Positions 1 to 12,180 of a DNA stretch of 64,000 nucleotides are shown piece after piece (position 1 is the stretch's first letter; each line of letters begins with the position of its first letter). The position numbers and the translations under genes were made by a program. Location of the stretch: the NCBI GenBank assembly GCA_950295325.1, contig OX485808.1, positions 15,954,527 to 16,018,526 on the forward strand, given 5' to 3'. Under the pieces are notes generated by a model. That model was given only the letters and a program-made list of their open reading frames with translations. It was not told where the DNA came from and ran no database searches. Origin of the DNA: Polytrichum commune (lineage: Eukaryota; Streptophyta; Polytrichopsida; Polytrichales; Polytrichaceae).

Positions 1-2560
1 GCTCCAAAAGTTCTACGAAAAGCGCTACAGCATCGTAAACATCTTGTACTAATCATGCGTTTCATATCATAGGAGACATGGGCTAGTTGGAAAGTGGGAG
101 AAGAATGATGATTACAGATAGAGAAAGAGAGGGAGAGACTCAGGAGTCAGGTGAGCAATATATGTGTATGACACAATATATGTATATGTGTAAGAGTCAC
201 CGGAGCCCAACTTGAACGGGTCGTCGATTGGGAGGCAAAGGTTGTGAAATGCGACAAAATACTCACTCGGAGTTTCATTGAAAATATATATACATATATA
301 CATATATACATACATATATATATATATACACACACACACACTTTTCTTTTTTCTTTTTTCTTTTTTATCTTTGTTTTCAATGCAGAGTGCGTGCATATGT
401 AATTGAGTGCCGACCAGATTCATCCACTGGGGAGTGAGTTTGTTTGATCGGATTCAAAGGCTCGCCTGTTGGAATGGCCCCAATCATGTGGCTGTCAATG
501 AAGTTGTACTCCATCTGTAAATGCGAGTGGTACTGTCACATATATTCAAACCTCACAAGGCTACGAGTAACCTTATAAAAGAAAACATTATGACAAACAT
601 TAAGAAAATGGCTTTGTACCCATATCCATGGTACATGTGATTTCTTTCATTACGGAAGCCTTTAATTCTTAAGTTGTTCATGTAACTTAAAATGGGGTCC
701 CCACTTAATATTCTTGTGGGTTCGCGACTTACCAGGTGGTAGTCTGCGTGGTGGGAAGGTGTGTAGTAGTGTAAGGTGTTGTCCATTATCATGTTGGTCA
801 AAATAACATCCATAAAAGCAGCCATACTCCCTAGCACGTAGGATTTTTTGAGGGTTTAGAATTACATGTTTAGCTACCCAATGTGGGTCACGTGCAAACA
901 TGACCACATGTGATCTTTTTAGTTTGGAGTCCGTATGTTTTAGCTAGCATGTCTAAATTGGGTGAGGGTTTCTTTTTCTCCCATTGGACAAGATCATGGC
1001 TATGCATGACATTGTTGGATAGATTTGGTAAACTTGGAGTGTACAAGTTGAAGACCTCAATCAAAGGGTGAATCTCCAAAAATGTCCTAATTTGGCCCTT
1101 CAACTTTGAGGGTGATGGACTTGATATTCGTTTCATCAAAAAAATGAAAATTTATGGGAGGAGCTCACTTGACAATCATATATTTTATTATGGCTAAATT
1201 TCCAACTTGCAATTTATTTTTTGGCCTGATCCAAGTGGGCATCAAATAAAAGTTTTCATATTTTTTTGGAGTTGCATCCTTGATGGAGATCCGATTCACA
1301 TGTCAATTTGACCTTGCAGATGTGGTTTGATTGACTCCAAATTTGCACCTCACAAATACAAGGTAGTGTAGTTCACATTTGTATGGTTGGAATTAAGGGG
1401 GTTAAAAATATATAAATAAACCAATATCATTTGGAGTTGCAAGATCATAACATGGGGAAATTGATAGAGCCCATATTCGCAATCAAGCCATGTGGCATTG
1501 ATATAATTGAGAGGGATGACGTAATTTTCAATTCTATGGTTCTCCTATATATTTATAAATACATGGGAGTTAACAAGGCTTAGCACCTTCATTTTGACAT
1601 AGAAAAAGTGCAAAATGCATTTTGATTGGCTCTATATGAATTTGACATTCATAGTGACCAAAGAGTATATGGAGGGAGAGGAGCATTATTACTTGACAAA
1701 GCAATTCGCAAGTATTGGCACAACACTTTTCTTTTCAATGCTACGCACCCCATAGCCATCCTACTTTGGTTGCGGCTTGAAAATGCTCAATAAATGATCT
1801 AAGGATCATGGAACTTAAGCACTTGCAAAGCAAGTTCATCAACAAATGAGTATTGGCTCTAGTTCGATGAGCGTTGTGTCAAACTTCATCGATGTACTAA
1901 GTGTTGGATTTGTCCTTTGAAGAGACTTTTGTGATGAAAACTATACACACACACACACACACATAATGTGGTGGTGTAAAATTATTTTTAGTTTGCCAAT
2001 TTAACCTAAGCAAACACACTATAATGGTGGAGGTAGACTGTGGACATGATTGCACTATGTGCAATATGTGCACCCGCATGTGAAAAGAACTTCATTCACC
2101 AAATGTATGGTATTCGCATTATAATTGTGAGTTCACTACAAGTTTGTATTGGCAATACTCATTGTATGCATGGATTCATGTATGTACAAATGTATGGATC
2201 GTGGATGTATGTATGCTTGGTGTTAATTCATTTATGTGATGTGGAGACCTAATGTTTGATTCAAATTGAACACTTGGGTATGACTAAATAATTCAATCCA
2301 TATAATTATGCACCTTCGGCAACCTTTAGTGTCAATGAGGTCTAAATTTACTTGTAAATAGGAGTATTGTAGACAAAATGTGAGTAAACCATGTGAAATA
2401 CTTTATATATCATAAAACCAAACACAAATCCAAAATACCCGTAAATCAAATCCAATCCAACCCAATGCACACTATGGAATAGTCAATGTCCCACAAAAAA
2501 TAATTCATGGGGATTTATGACAATCCTTGAGGTACAAAATTCCTAGTCTTTCGTGACCCC
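1..2560. other. AT-rich intergenic stretch, no gene seen
   Basis: No open frame here resembles a protein I know; the frames are short, low in complexity and lack convincing splice sites. The stretch holds a TA/CA microsatellite near 283-341 and a CA run near 1944-1963. I see no terminal inverted repeats or transposase remnants. It is best read as decayed intergenic DNA. Confidence 0.6.
283..341. repeat. Compound (TA)n/(CA)n microsatellite
   Basis: Alternating TA with interspersed CATATA units passes into a pure CA run of about seven units, followed by a T/C-rich tract. It is a simple sequence repeat with no coding role. Confidence 0.9.
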
Positions 2561-2572
2561 CCCCCCCCCCCC
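2557..2572. repeat. Poly-C run (16 C)
   Basis: An uninterrupted run of 16 C. It is one of at least ten similar G or C homopolymer runs scattered over the repeat-rich part of the window. Confidence 0.9.
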
Positions 2573-2760
2573 GCGGGATTCTTGACCATTGTTTGCCACC
2601 CCCCAAGTTGACTAGGCCAAATACCAATAGTCGGTATTCCAATCAATACCATTGGTATGGATCCTATTGCATCCATAATGCCATCCATCGGTGGATGGGT
2701 AATGTGGTGGCCTTGGTTATTCTCCATGCTCGCATCTCCCTTTGGCAATTTTTTTTGCCA

Positions 2761-3068
2761 ACTACACTAAATAGGATATTTAGTGTTTGATACACTAAAT
2801 ATCAATAACCCTATGAATGTAAGCAACATTAAATGTAAACTCAAACACTAAATAACAACTATGGTAATATGTGGAAGTTACATGTTTGAATTTAGTGTTA
2901 GTAAGGACATGAAAAAAAAGGACATAATAAGGGAAGTGGCAGCAGGGAAGGTAGCGGCACATTTATGTCTAACACTAATTATCAAGGAATTGAAAATTGG
3001 TGTTGAGCACGGTAGGGCGGTAACGACATTAAATATAATCAAACACTAAATATCTTATTTAGTGTAGT
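2761..3068. mobile_element. 308-bp MITE with 31-bp inverted ends
   Basis: The first 31 bases (starting ACTACACTAAATA) and the reverse complement of the last 31 bases (3038-3068) differ at one position only. Each arm is itself partly palindromic, because ATTTAGTGT is the complement of ACACTAAAT. The interior repeats the CACTAAAT motif and has no convincing coding frame. I cannot define a target duplication: the flanks read GCCA on the left and GGTA on the right. A CACTA-like or other non-autonomous DNA element is likely; the superfamily is open. Confidence 0.75.
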
Positions 3069-3239
3069 GGTACGACCAAAGTTTGTCAAAGCAATATGAG
3101 GGGATGGTTGGGCCGGGTGGGTAAAGGGGCACGCATGCTAATGATAGCACCGACCAATCAGGCGCCCATGCGGGGTATTGTTGGGGCCCGCCTTGCAAAG
3201 TGTTGCAGCAACATAACCTTCGAAGTCGGAGTCCGTTGT

Positions 3240-4760
3240 TCAACCACCTATTGGATAAGATGGTCTACCTTGCAATGGACTTGGGTGTGCCACAATGTTG
3301 GGCGTGCCTTTGCCATGTGGAACGGGAATGGGTGGTCTAGTCTTTATAGGTTGCCGACTTGGTGTTGGCAACATAGGAGGGGGGACATTATTGGGCAATG
3401 AATGAATATGAGAAGCAGATAATTGGACATTATTCACATCCATCAAGTTGCCATCATCTTGAACATCATCATCCATGTTGAGTTTGGCTATAACGTTTTC
3501 ATGCACACCATGTTCAAGTTCGACCAGGACATTGGGTATTATTGTTGTTGGCACAATGGGTATGGCCATTGTTGATACAATGAATATTGCCGATGTTGGT
3601 GTAGAGGGATGCACAGTCATGTTTGAGAGAAATTCCCGATCAATAATGTAAGACCACATGTGAAGCTCATCGCCGTCCGCAACATCATCATTGTCAAATG
3701 AAAACATATCATTGTCAAGGGATTGTCAAGGCCCAAGTTCCCTCCGTTGTGCTTGCCGTCACTATTGATGTCCAAAGGCACCAAAGAATCTATGCCAAGT
3801 CCCGCCGGTAGGGGATAGTTTATATCCTCGGCACCAAGTAGTTGGATTCTTCAAACAACATGTTCATTAGATACCATGTGGCCGAGTCATGGTCCACCCT
3901 CTCCCCCACCAACTGTGCATTGGTATAAATATAAACAAAATTTTCAGCCCTAGCCAAACTCAACTAGTTCCTAGCCTTGTTATGCAATAATGAATAACTA
4001 GAACTCCTTTCACACAACAAACATAACATTATTCAGATCCATAACAATGTTATGTGGGATTGACAATATTCCATGTAGTATTCCCGGATATTCCCCACAT
4101 TCAGACTTGGGCCATTATACAATTGGTCAAAGGGGCCAAAAGTGTGTCATCTTTGCCCACAATGTCCCACCAATCGTGGGGTGGAATGTTAGTTTTCATG
4201 GCTAGAGACATATTGGCAAATGCATTTTTATGCTCCTAAAAATCTTGAAATTTTCCACAACCCAACTGTAATGAATGTCAATGCATGTGATCAACCTTCT
4301 CATGACATCCAAGAATCATGATTTAATAATAACTCCTTCATGGATGCTAAGGTCATCTAGTAAATATGGATTGAACATTGTGCCTGCATGGTGGAGGTTT
4401 GTGGTCATCATAAGCTACCAACAATAGAAACCTTTTTCGGCCAACATGACAAGGTTGCGGGCTAAATTAGAAGGTTGATTTCTAATGCTAAGCACATATT
4501 TTTCCAAGTTCTTCATCATCAACCAAGCCTTGCCCACTTTGCGTCATCCAATCCTCTTAGTGTTTTCAAAACCTCCTCAAACATGTGGCAATAATTGTCG
4601 CAACTAGCCCAAGAATTGTTGTTTGTTGTTCACATTTGACTTGAGTTGACATGCCTCAATGACACTTATCCTCCGATAATCACTCCCTTGACTCAACATA
4701 TTCATGTAGGCGGTGCAATCTAGATGTATGATCATTTTTCCCAATGCATGTCTGACCTTA
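3240..4760 (-). pseudogene. Decayed hAT transposase (C-terminal half)
   Basis: Read on the minus strand with several frame changes, this stretch gives pieces typical of plant hAT transposases in the right order. A segment near 4,300-4,450 contains NLHHAGTMFNPYLLDD, similar to the HHAG..LNPY motif before the dimerisation domain. Near 4,150-4,230 there is PPHDWWDIVGKD. Near 3,930-4,030 a different frame gives CERSSSYSLLHNKARN followed by LSLARAENFVYIYTNAQL, the hAT dimerisation motif. An open frame at 3240-3707 encodes an acidic, Pro-rich tail. Stops and frameshifts interrupt the region, so no functional product is expected. Its boundaries are uncertain because I found no terminal inverted repeats or 8-bp duplication. 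Confidence 0.7.
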
Positions 4761-5355
4761 GAGGACAAATATTTAACTTATTGAAAATTAAAATTTTACA
4801 ATGTAGTAAAACCAAATCAAACCTAACGGAAACCTTTCAACTAATTGGGAAATTACACCAAGGAGGCTAAGAGTTTTATGGTTGGCAAACATGCACGGCA
4901 ACTCTGTAACCAAGGTTATGACTCAATTCTCTATGTATGGGAGGATAATAAATTTTGGACCATGGGCTTAGAACTTTTATGCAAAGTCAACATGGGGAGT
5001 TGCATTGACTTGACTAGCACAAGGTATCAAATGCAGATGAACGATGTGAGGTGGAATGAGCTCGTGGATTGCTAGAGATTTGAGATTAAGGACAGTATTA
5101 AGAGAGTTTAGTTTTTTTTTAGTTTTTTTTAGTTTTTTTAAAATAATTATAGTAAAGGGGGTTTCATAGATCTAGTAGGCATATATCATTGACATGAACT
5201 TGTTTGAATATATATATAAATATATATCTCACCTTTTGTTATGGTCCAACACTTTTCTTTCTTGAATATTAACAAATGTTGGCTCTTCTCTCATTTTGCA
5301 TTTGATGTTCCTTAAATCCATATGCCGATCCACATATAGAGTTTGTTTGTAAACA

Positions 5356-5545
5356 AGTAGTTGACTCCCTAATCAATTGCTACAAGAGTAGTTGACTCCT
5401 TAATCGACTACTAAGTGAGCAATTGACTCCCTAATGGACTGCTCATGGGTGTATTGGACTCCTTGATCGACTGCTAAGTGAGCACTCGACTTCCTAATTG
5501 ATCGCTAATGAGTGCAGTCGACTCCCTAATCTACTACTCCCATTA
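5356..5545 (+). repeat. Tandem array of six 31-32 bp GTCGACT-type units
   Basis: Units begin at 5356, 5387, 5418, 5450, 5481 and 5513. Each has the form AGYAGTYGACTCCYTAATCG followed by a CTGCTAAGTG-like tail. The repeat unit carries the palindromic core GTCGAC in diverged forms. Inverted and looser copies of the motif continue to about 5715. A second, smaller set of the same motif lies near 42.3 and 43.9 kb. Motif arrays of this sort are typical of subterminal repeats of hAT or CACTA elements, but no element end was found beside it. Confidence 0.8.
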
Positions 5546-6259
5546 GCAACCGACTGGGGAAAGTCGATTGCTACTGTGGAAGTTGACTAAGGAGACGACT
5601 ATGCAAAAAAAAAAACAACTGACTAGAGGATCGGCAACTTATGCGCAGTCGATTCTTATTGTGATAGTTGACTACAAAGTCGACTACTAATGGGAGCAGT
5701 CGACTCTATAGTCATGTTCATTTTCACATCCTTGGTTGAGTAATATTATATTGGGTTTGAGCAATTCTTAGAATGCAAACTATCATCCTATAATCTATCA
5801 TTTATAAGTGCTTGGAGGCTATCATATTGGATGAAAATTGTGAAATTATATCAAAAACTCAAATAACTTTTCATCATGCTCATGAGCAATATGTGGTGGC
5901 CTTCAATAAAAATTACTTCACATGCATGTTTATGACATCTTAAAGTCTTTGATTTCATTTTACTTGTAACTAGCCATCAAGGCTCACGTGGTGAGAGGGA
6001 ATTGTTGCACCTTTCAACTTAAACATATGTCTATTGCCACATATGTATGCACCGTTTTAACATGTTGGATGAAAATGTTTACACTTTGCGCATGTGAAAT
6101 GTTGAACTTGACTATGTATAAACTTACAAATTTTCACTTCTCATGAGGCATTTTCAATGTGTTTAGTTGGAGGAGACATGATTTAAGTGTTGATGATGCT
6201 TACTAGGTAGACCCTAGCATGCATCTTTCACTCCCTTGAACCTTCAGCTTGACTCTTAA

Positions 6260-6859
6260 CCCCTAAAGCACCATAAGGCCCCCAGGGGGCTTTTGATTGT
6301 AGAAAAGTGCAAATTGGATGAGATTGTTCCAAAGAAGCCCAAATTTGCGGGGAGAGGACCCTGGCTGTTTTTGCAAGATGGATCCAATGGTCTTTTCCGA
6401 TCAGAAAATGATGAAGGATTGGATTTTTGGCGAATTCTTTGAGTGAACAAAAATTTCAGTTTTTGGGCCCAATCTCATTGCTTGGAGACTTCAGAGTGCC
6501 ATATCTTTTTTTCCACACCTCAAAATTTGACGAAAAAAATTCCGCATGAGGGTCATAATGTTCTTTACATGTGGTAAAAATTTGAGATGTTTTGGAGCAC
6601 TTCTAAGCAATCTGATTCCAACATAAGTACGAAGTACCCCCTGCCTGAACAATTTCCATCAATCTTCTCAACGGTGGCAATTTCTCAGAAATTGTGCGAT
6701 CTTGTTGATCTTTTTTTCATAAACAAGCTATGTAAGTCTTCTTTAGTTTCAACGGTGCCGATCATGAAAATTACCCCACACTAATAAGAAATTGAGCTTG
6801 CTACAAGAGCTAATCAAGAAAACATGACCTAAGCTAAAACACCCCCGGTCCTTTAGGGG
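6260..6859. mobile_element. 600-bp element with TTAA at both ends (piggyBac-like candidate)
   Basis: The element is bounded by TTAA on both sides (6256-6259 and 6860-6863). Its ends are 13-bp inverted repeats, CCCCTAAAGCACC on the left and the complement of CCCCTAAAGGACC on the right, with one mismatch. A TTAA target duplication and ends starting CCC are the classic marks of the piggyBac superfamily. The interior has no convincing transposase frame, so it would be non-autonomous. An alternative is a Harbinger-type MITE with a degenerate TTA/TAA duplication, since that group is common in this window. Confidence 0.6.
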
Positions 6860-7089
6860 TTAACCATCTTCAGTTTTATTATTTTTTACCTATCAACACA
6901 AGTATATGAGTCTTAGACCCATCTTTGACAATTTCTCTACTTCACTAAGAAAATAGCCTACATCATTGAAAAATTTGTAAATCTACCACAAGGATAGATT
7001 TGTATATTTCTCTCACCAATGCAGGATAATTGCCGAAGGTATATATGTTGGTAGTGTATATTCATAATTTGTTGAATGGTCATTAATTT

Positions 7090-7951
7090 GCTAATGGGAA
7101 GGCCTTTACAGAGTCAGAGGCACCAATACACTTGTTCCGAAGGTGTTCAATAGGATTCATGTCGGGGAGTTGTGGACTCAATGGCAATATTATGATTGTG
7201 TGATCATTGAATCATTTGACTATTAACATATTGGTATGCTTTGCTTGTTATCATGTTGGAACACCCACTCCTCTGCTTCTTTTCTAAACTTCACAATTGA
7301 CATGCTCAAGTTATCTTATAAGATGTTCTAATAATGCTTGCTATTCATTTTCTCTTCAATTATGGATAGCTCCCCAACCCCCTCCCAACTCACACAACCC
7401 CAAATCATGATGCTTCATAGTCTTACTAACCACATGATTTCTTAGGCGTTCCCCAAGCCTCTTGCAACACAACTCTTGACCATTAGACCCCACATTGTTG
7501 AATGTACTTTCATATGAGAATACGACTTTCCTCCACTACTCCTATGCTCTTTTTCCCATTCATGCCTTAAGTATTTGTGTCGATCCAAAAGGAGAGGCTT
7601 CTTCTTCTTAATTGCATACCATAGTCATTGGCATTTTAATGCTCTTCTTATTGTGATAAAGGAAGTTGTGTAATTTGACACCTCTCGAACAACCCTATGA
7701 AATTTTATTGTAGTTCTATGCTCATTTGTTTGCACCAATCCAGCCAAGTAACAATCATCCCTCTCACTAAGACTACGCAGATGCCTTGACCTTCCCTTAT
7801 CCTCTAGCTCCCCCGTAGTTCCATAACATTTAATGATGTAACTAACTGTCAATGACATTGTTCCTAGTTTCTTGGCTATTGTACGACAACTTTGTTGTTC
7901 AATGTGGAGGGCAATAACTTGTACACGAATTTCTAAGGAAGTTTTAGGCAC
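7090..7951 (-). pseudogene. Decayed Tc1-like (Tc1/mariner) transposase
   Basis: The first 108 codons (7951 down to 7625) stay open and read as the paired helix-turn-helix N-terminus of a Tc1-type transposase: RVQVIALHIEQQSCRTIAKK, then TVSYIIKCYGTTGELEDKGR and LSERDDCYLAGLVQ. Below 7620 the frame shifts repeatedly, but the catalytic-domain order survives. It contains KKPLLLDRHK-like sequence, then a counterpart of the DESKFN motif with Asp changed to Tyr (YESTFN), a G-rich GLCELGGGWGAI segment, and finally PLSPQLPDMNPIEHLRNKC, matching the NPIE(N/H)LW region near the last catalytic Asp/Glu. The first codon is not ATG. The copy is inactive. Terminal repeats were not identified with confidence; a 12-bp inverted pair AATTTGTTGAAT lies at 7066-7077 and 8048-8059. 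Confidence 0.8.
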
Positions 7952-8064
7952 ATTGGAAGGGGGAATTAAACCAAAGGACCTTGTGAATGCAAAGCAAAAG
8001 TGTTAACCAGTGAGCTATTGCATACTATAACGTGGATTGATTATGTAATTCAACAAATTTGAAG

Positions 8065-8268
8065 AGTTTCAAAAGTAATGCAACACCCCAAATTCAAATT
8101 TTCATCATTTATAGTTGGCGTGTTAGTCTAATTACCATGGAAATTGACATGAGGCTAGCTACATACTTTATTTAGATTGTGTTGGCACCACACGATGTAA
8201 GCTTTTCTCATTTGTGAAAAAATGTCAGTTTTGTATGTTTGTAAAGGGTGTTGCATTGCTTTTGGAAG
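8065..8268. repeat. 204-bp inverted-repeat element
   Basis: Arms of about 23 bases, containing CAAAAGTAATGCAACACCC at 8070-8087 and its near-complement at 8246-8264, enclose about 160 bases. It lies just beyond the N-terminal end of the Tc1-like relic and could be part of that element's left end or an independent MITE. No clean TA duplication is visible. Confidence 0.5.
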
Positions 8269-8269
8269 T

Positions 8270-10530
8270 CATTGTCATCACATTGTTATTATATTTCCCA
8301 CAAGTCTGCATGGTAAAATCCAATTCTATATCTCTGCTCCATCATGTACTGTAGTACCATAGCTGGTTCGTTCAAAAATAATTCTAAAAATAAAAAACGT
8401 AAAAATTATGAAATTATGAAGACAGAAAAACAAAAATAAATTAAATTAATTTTTGCAATCTTTTGGTGTTTCTAAGCCATTTAAGGTCATTTTTACTGAT
8501 TTTTTTTTGCTAAAAATGAAAATTGAGAAATTCAGTTTTTTGAGAGGCGAACCTTATTTTTTCAAAATAAATAAATATTCGTTCGCCAGGGGACGAACCA
8601 GCTATTGTGTTACGGTACTTAGGATGAAGGCTCTTAGCCAAGGATTCGTCCCAGCCACACAAGGATGGCAAATGAGCCTCTAGCTTGGTTATTTTCTTAA
8701 ATGGACACTTAAATTTGAGTAGTGGGTAATTAGGTATGGATCTAATAACAAACACTAAATATGCATGTTTGTTCACTTCTACATGCTCAAAATCGGTGGA
8801 CTAATTTGGATTCGATTGGCAACATAATTAAGGAGGGGCGGGGGGGTAAATTGTCATATAAGAAGAAATATAATCTTCACTTTGATAATGAATAAGACAT
8901 TCATATGAGCATTGAAAATTGTGAGGAAAATATATACAACCACACTATGTTAATCACCTTGTGCTAATGATTGCGTGATTATTAACTTATACCGGCTATT
9001 CTAAAAGGGTATGCTTTAGTCCCTCTTGCCTTAATAGGCTGTAGATGAAAAGAATGGAATCTCTTTACAACACAATCTTCTTAAAAGCAAGTTTGATTCT
9101 AGAACAAACAAATGTTGTGGTGGATAGTATAGTGGATTTTAAGTTGGGATGAAAGATCCAACCTAATCTATAGGAGGTAGGTTTTTATCATACCCCTAAC
9201 ATAACCACCACCGTCCATGAATCCTATCACGAGGTTCTAGAGACAAAGCCAAGAGACATAACGAAATGTACAAGGTTCCAAAGAAAATGACCAGTTGAGG
9301 TGGTCATCATGTTTAATGAAGTAATCTAGTTCAACATATTTCAACTGCAACAAACTCTGCTCAGTCAACCTAATCATCAATACAAATAGTGGATGATTTT
9401 CTCCATATTGTGAGCAATTGTAATATATTCACAACTTGGTCACAATCACCAATTGGTCACATCCTAGAGAAATGTATGTTTGCAAGAAAATGACGTGATT
9501 GCAAGACATGTTGCTTATCAAAGTTCATCTTTTCATGCCCAACTATAATTTGCATGTGAAATTTGAGTGGTCTCGAGCAATATGAGAGTGCCATGTGGCA
9601 AAATTTCAACAATCAACACCGTCTATTTTTCAAATGAAATGACAAAGCCGGAAGCACTCGTGACCCTACGGTATGATGTGAGCATTCAATGCTAGTCTAT
9701 GATTGGGGTACAATTTTGCGGGAAAATTTTGGCGGACATACTATTGCACAAAATGAAAGGCGAGTCGTCTCCGTAGTTTCAAAAGACCAAGTTGGTCAAT
9801 GAAGCTCAATGTTGGATCATTTCAGGTGGATGACGTGGTGGTGGTGGGGATTTTTCATTACCTGCACCAAATAGCCTTGAGAGTACTTGAATTTAAGCTT
9901 ATAATTGCACAACCTCGACTTTTCATGTACATATAGGCAGCCCGTGGGAGCTGCTACGATCCTTTCCCTTCGTCCAAGAATCCAAATAATTGATCGATAT
10001 TTTGCATGCCACATTGGATTGTTTATGGGTCGCAATCAATCCGATCACGACACATGGCATTTGGAAAAGGTACATTTGTCTTTGGGTACAAATGTAAGTT
10101 ATCTAGATCGGTCCCACAAGACTAGACTTGCTTGAACCCGTTTTCCTCCACGTAGTCACTTCAGATGAGTATGACATCCACTTTAAATTTCACTTCCTTA
10201 CAACTTACTACCACAATCGCCAAAACAAACCAATTTAGATTGGGGTCAAGTAAACTAGATCATGGTGGCTTGGTAGTAGGTGTGTATGAGCTTCATTTAT
10301 CATGAGGAAAAATAGATACATCTTTGATTTGGTTTGGGTAATTATTTTGTATAATGTACATGTTCAATATCCAAGCAGAAGTGGGTTGATGGGAATTAGT
10401 GATCGTTAGGGATGACCGAAGATAATTCAAATTTGTAGGCCCATTAGGGGGTTAGCTACAACTGAAGGAATGAAAAGATGGACAAGGAAATGTGATGACA
10501 AACCTAGTAACTTTTGAGCAAGTGAGAGTT
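8270..10530. other. Intergenic stretch, nothing recognised
   Basis: AT-rich sequence with only short open frames, none resembling a known protein. There is a short G run near 8,840. I see no inverted-repeat ends or tRNA-type promoter boxes. Confidence 0.55.
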
Positions 10531-10800
10531 GGACATTGATCAAATGTTTTGTAGTGTTCTAAGGACTACAAGAGGAGAGTGGATGATGGATTGCGGTAAG
10601 CAACAAGACATCCACCTATTCAAATTGTTGTTTATGGGACATGATCAATCTGCTCATGTAACAAAGACCACAAATTATAGATGAAATGCTTTCTTTGTGA
10701 ATAGAAAAAAAGCATAAGGTAGTTGTTGGAAGTGTTCTCCATGACTTCAATGAGCAACCACTCATGTTTTTGAAGATTTAAAATACGGTGGGTTGTCACA

Positions 10801-11090
10801 TGCTAGTTGTGCGATGCAAAGGCTTGCTTTCGGTTGAATTGCCTCTTTACACATACAAGTCTGGCGCAGAGCAAGACAAAGTGGATGTAGCGATATAGTT
10901 GAGTGGTTGTGGGACAAGCGAAAACCTTGGTTTTTGAAAGATATTGAGACATGACCAGTTGGCTCATGGACAACTTCCGCAAGTTATAAATGAAACCCTC
11001 TCCACATGGATAGAAATTTAGCACTTGCAGTTAGTTTTTGAAAAATCAATGCTCTCCACTTGGATGAGTGATGGTTATGTCTTTCATGTA
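10801..11090 (+). repeat. Approx. 300-bp dispersed/tandem unit, copy 1
   Basis: This stretch shares an ordered set of segments with 11213-11517 and 11935-12180: a GCAAAGGCTTGCTTTC-type head, TTGAATTGCCTC, a CGGACGGAACTGGTGCAGC-like middle, then GTTGAGTAGTNGTGGGACA, and an end resembling a CTCCACNTGGATGA box. A more distant copy may lie at 10540-10790. The units are diverged and not coding. No terminal repeats were seen. Confidence 0.6.
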
Positions 11091-11212
11091 TTAAATCACT
11101 CACCCCAACATGATCAAGGCTAGGTAAGGAAGAACATGCTCCCATTCATGTCAATGCAAATCAAAGACACCGATGCTATTTTTACTCTGTTTTGTTTATG
11201 TATCAATACCCA

Positions 11213-11517
11213 GTGAGTCATCAGCTGTCACTCAAGAGCTGTGATGCAGTGGCTCGCTTTCAAATGAATTGCCTCCCATATAATAATCTGGGGCAAGGCA
11301 GTGCACGGACGGAACTGGTGCAGCGGTGAAGTTGAGTAGTAGTCGTGGGACAGGCGAAATTTAAGGCCTAGTTTTGGGAAAATAAAATAGAGCGAGACAT
11401 GATTCGTTAGTTCATCGACAAATTCCACGAGTGATGGACGAATTGCTCTCTCTCTCTACGTAGATAGAAAAAGCTCCCAAGTCAGTCGTTGGAAAATGCA
11501 CTCCACTGGAATGAACG
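11213..11517 (+). repeat. Approx. 300-bp dispersed/tandem unit, copy 2
   Basis: Second copy of the unit described at 10801-11090. It starts with GAGTCATCAGCTG, which is shared with the third copy, and is followed directly by the dispersed repeat at 11560-11915. Confidence 0.6.
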
Positions 11518-11559
11518 ACTACACTAAATATTTATATTCCGTGTCATTACTTCTATAAT

Positions 11560-11915
11560 TTTTCTTGCTCAATACCACTAGTCGTAAATCGCCCGTGTAG
11601 TGTCACCAGCGCTAAATGTAAACCTAACATTATCCATCATACTCTATAAGCAAATATGGGCATTCTAGATTCACAACGTTGCAATTATTATCACTCACCA
11701 AGTGATTCTTGTCCGCAGTTCGATCATCCATGACAATACTTCACAACAGAAACATCAAAATGCAGAATACACCAAACTTTGGTCACTACAGACATGATGA
11801 CAATACTTGTAAACTTACTCAATAAGGAGTGTCATTAGAAAAGTTACCACAATGGCATATAAAGTACCAAATATGAAACTAAATACAACAGTTAGTGCAG
11901 TTAATATGTTTTCTT
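11560..11915 (+). repeat. Dispersed repeat X, copy 1
   Basis: It shares ordered blocks with 34515-34910: TTGCTCAATAC, then a GTGTCACCARCRCTAA block, ACATTATYYRTCAT, GATCATCCATGACAAT and AGAAAAGTTACCACARTG. The final block is also present, inverted, at 13022-13090. The bases just before it (about 11520-11560) correspond to the site that is interrupted by a MITE at 33982-34488. Confidence 0.65.
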
Positions 11916-11934
11916 TTTGCAAGTTTCAGAATCC

Positions 11935-12180
11935 GATGAGTCATCAGCAGCTGGCATCAAGTGCGACTCACGCAAAGGCTTGCTTTCCGTTGAATTGCCT
12001 CACATAAGTTATAACAATCCGGGGGAGGGGGGGGGGGGGGGAGGCAGGGCCAAAGCACGGACGGAACTACTGGTGCTGCTGGTGCAGCAGCAGCAGCAGA
12101 GTTAAGCAGTAGTTTGTGGGACAGACAAACAGCAGGCCCAGCATCGGGAGAAATGCAACCCTAGGCCCCCCTCCCTCTCC
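11935..12180 (+). repeat. Approx. 300-bp unit, copy 3, with G run and CAG run
   Basis: Third copy of the 10.8-kb unit, expanded by a near-pure G run around 12020-12041 and a short (CAG)n stretch around 12085-12100. The head GAGTCATCAGC and the GCAAAGGCTTGCTTTCCGTT segment tie it to the other copies. Confidence 0.6.

Noticed and set aside
3240-3707. 155-codon open frame as an independent gene
   Set aside because: It is low in complexity, Pro/Asp-rich and sits in line with the decayed hAT transposase, so it is better read as that pseudogene's tail.
5340-5715. CRISPR-like array from regularly spaced repeats
   Set aside because: The 31-32 bp units abut one another without unique spacers, vary in sequence and lie in plant nuclear DNA; this is a diverged tandem repeat.
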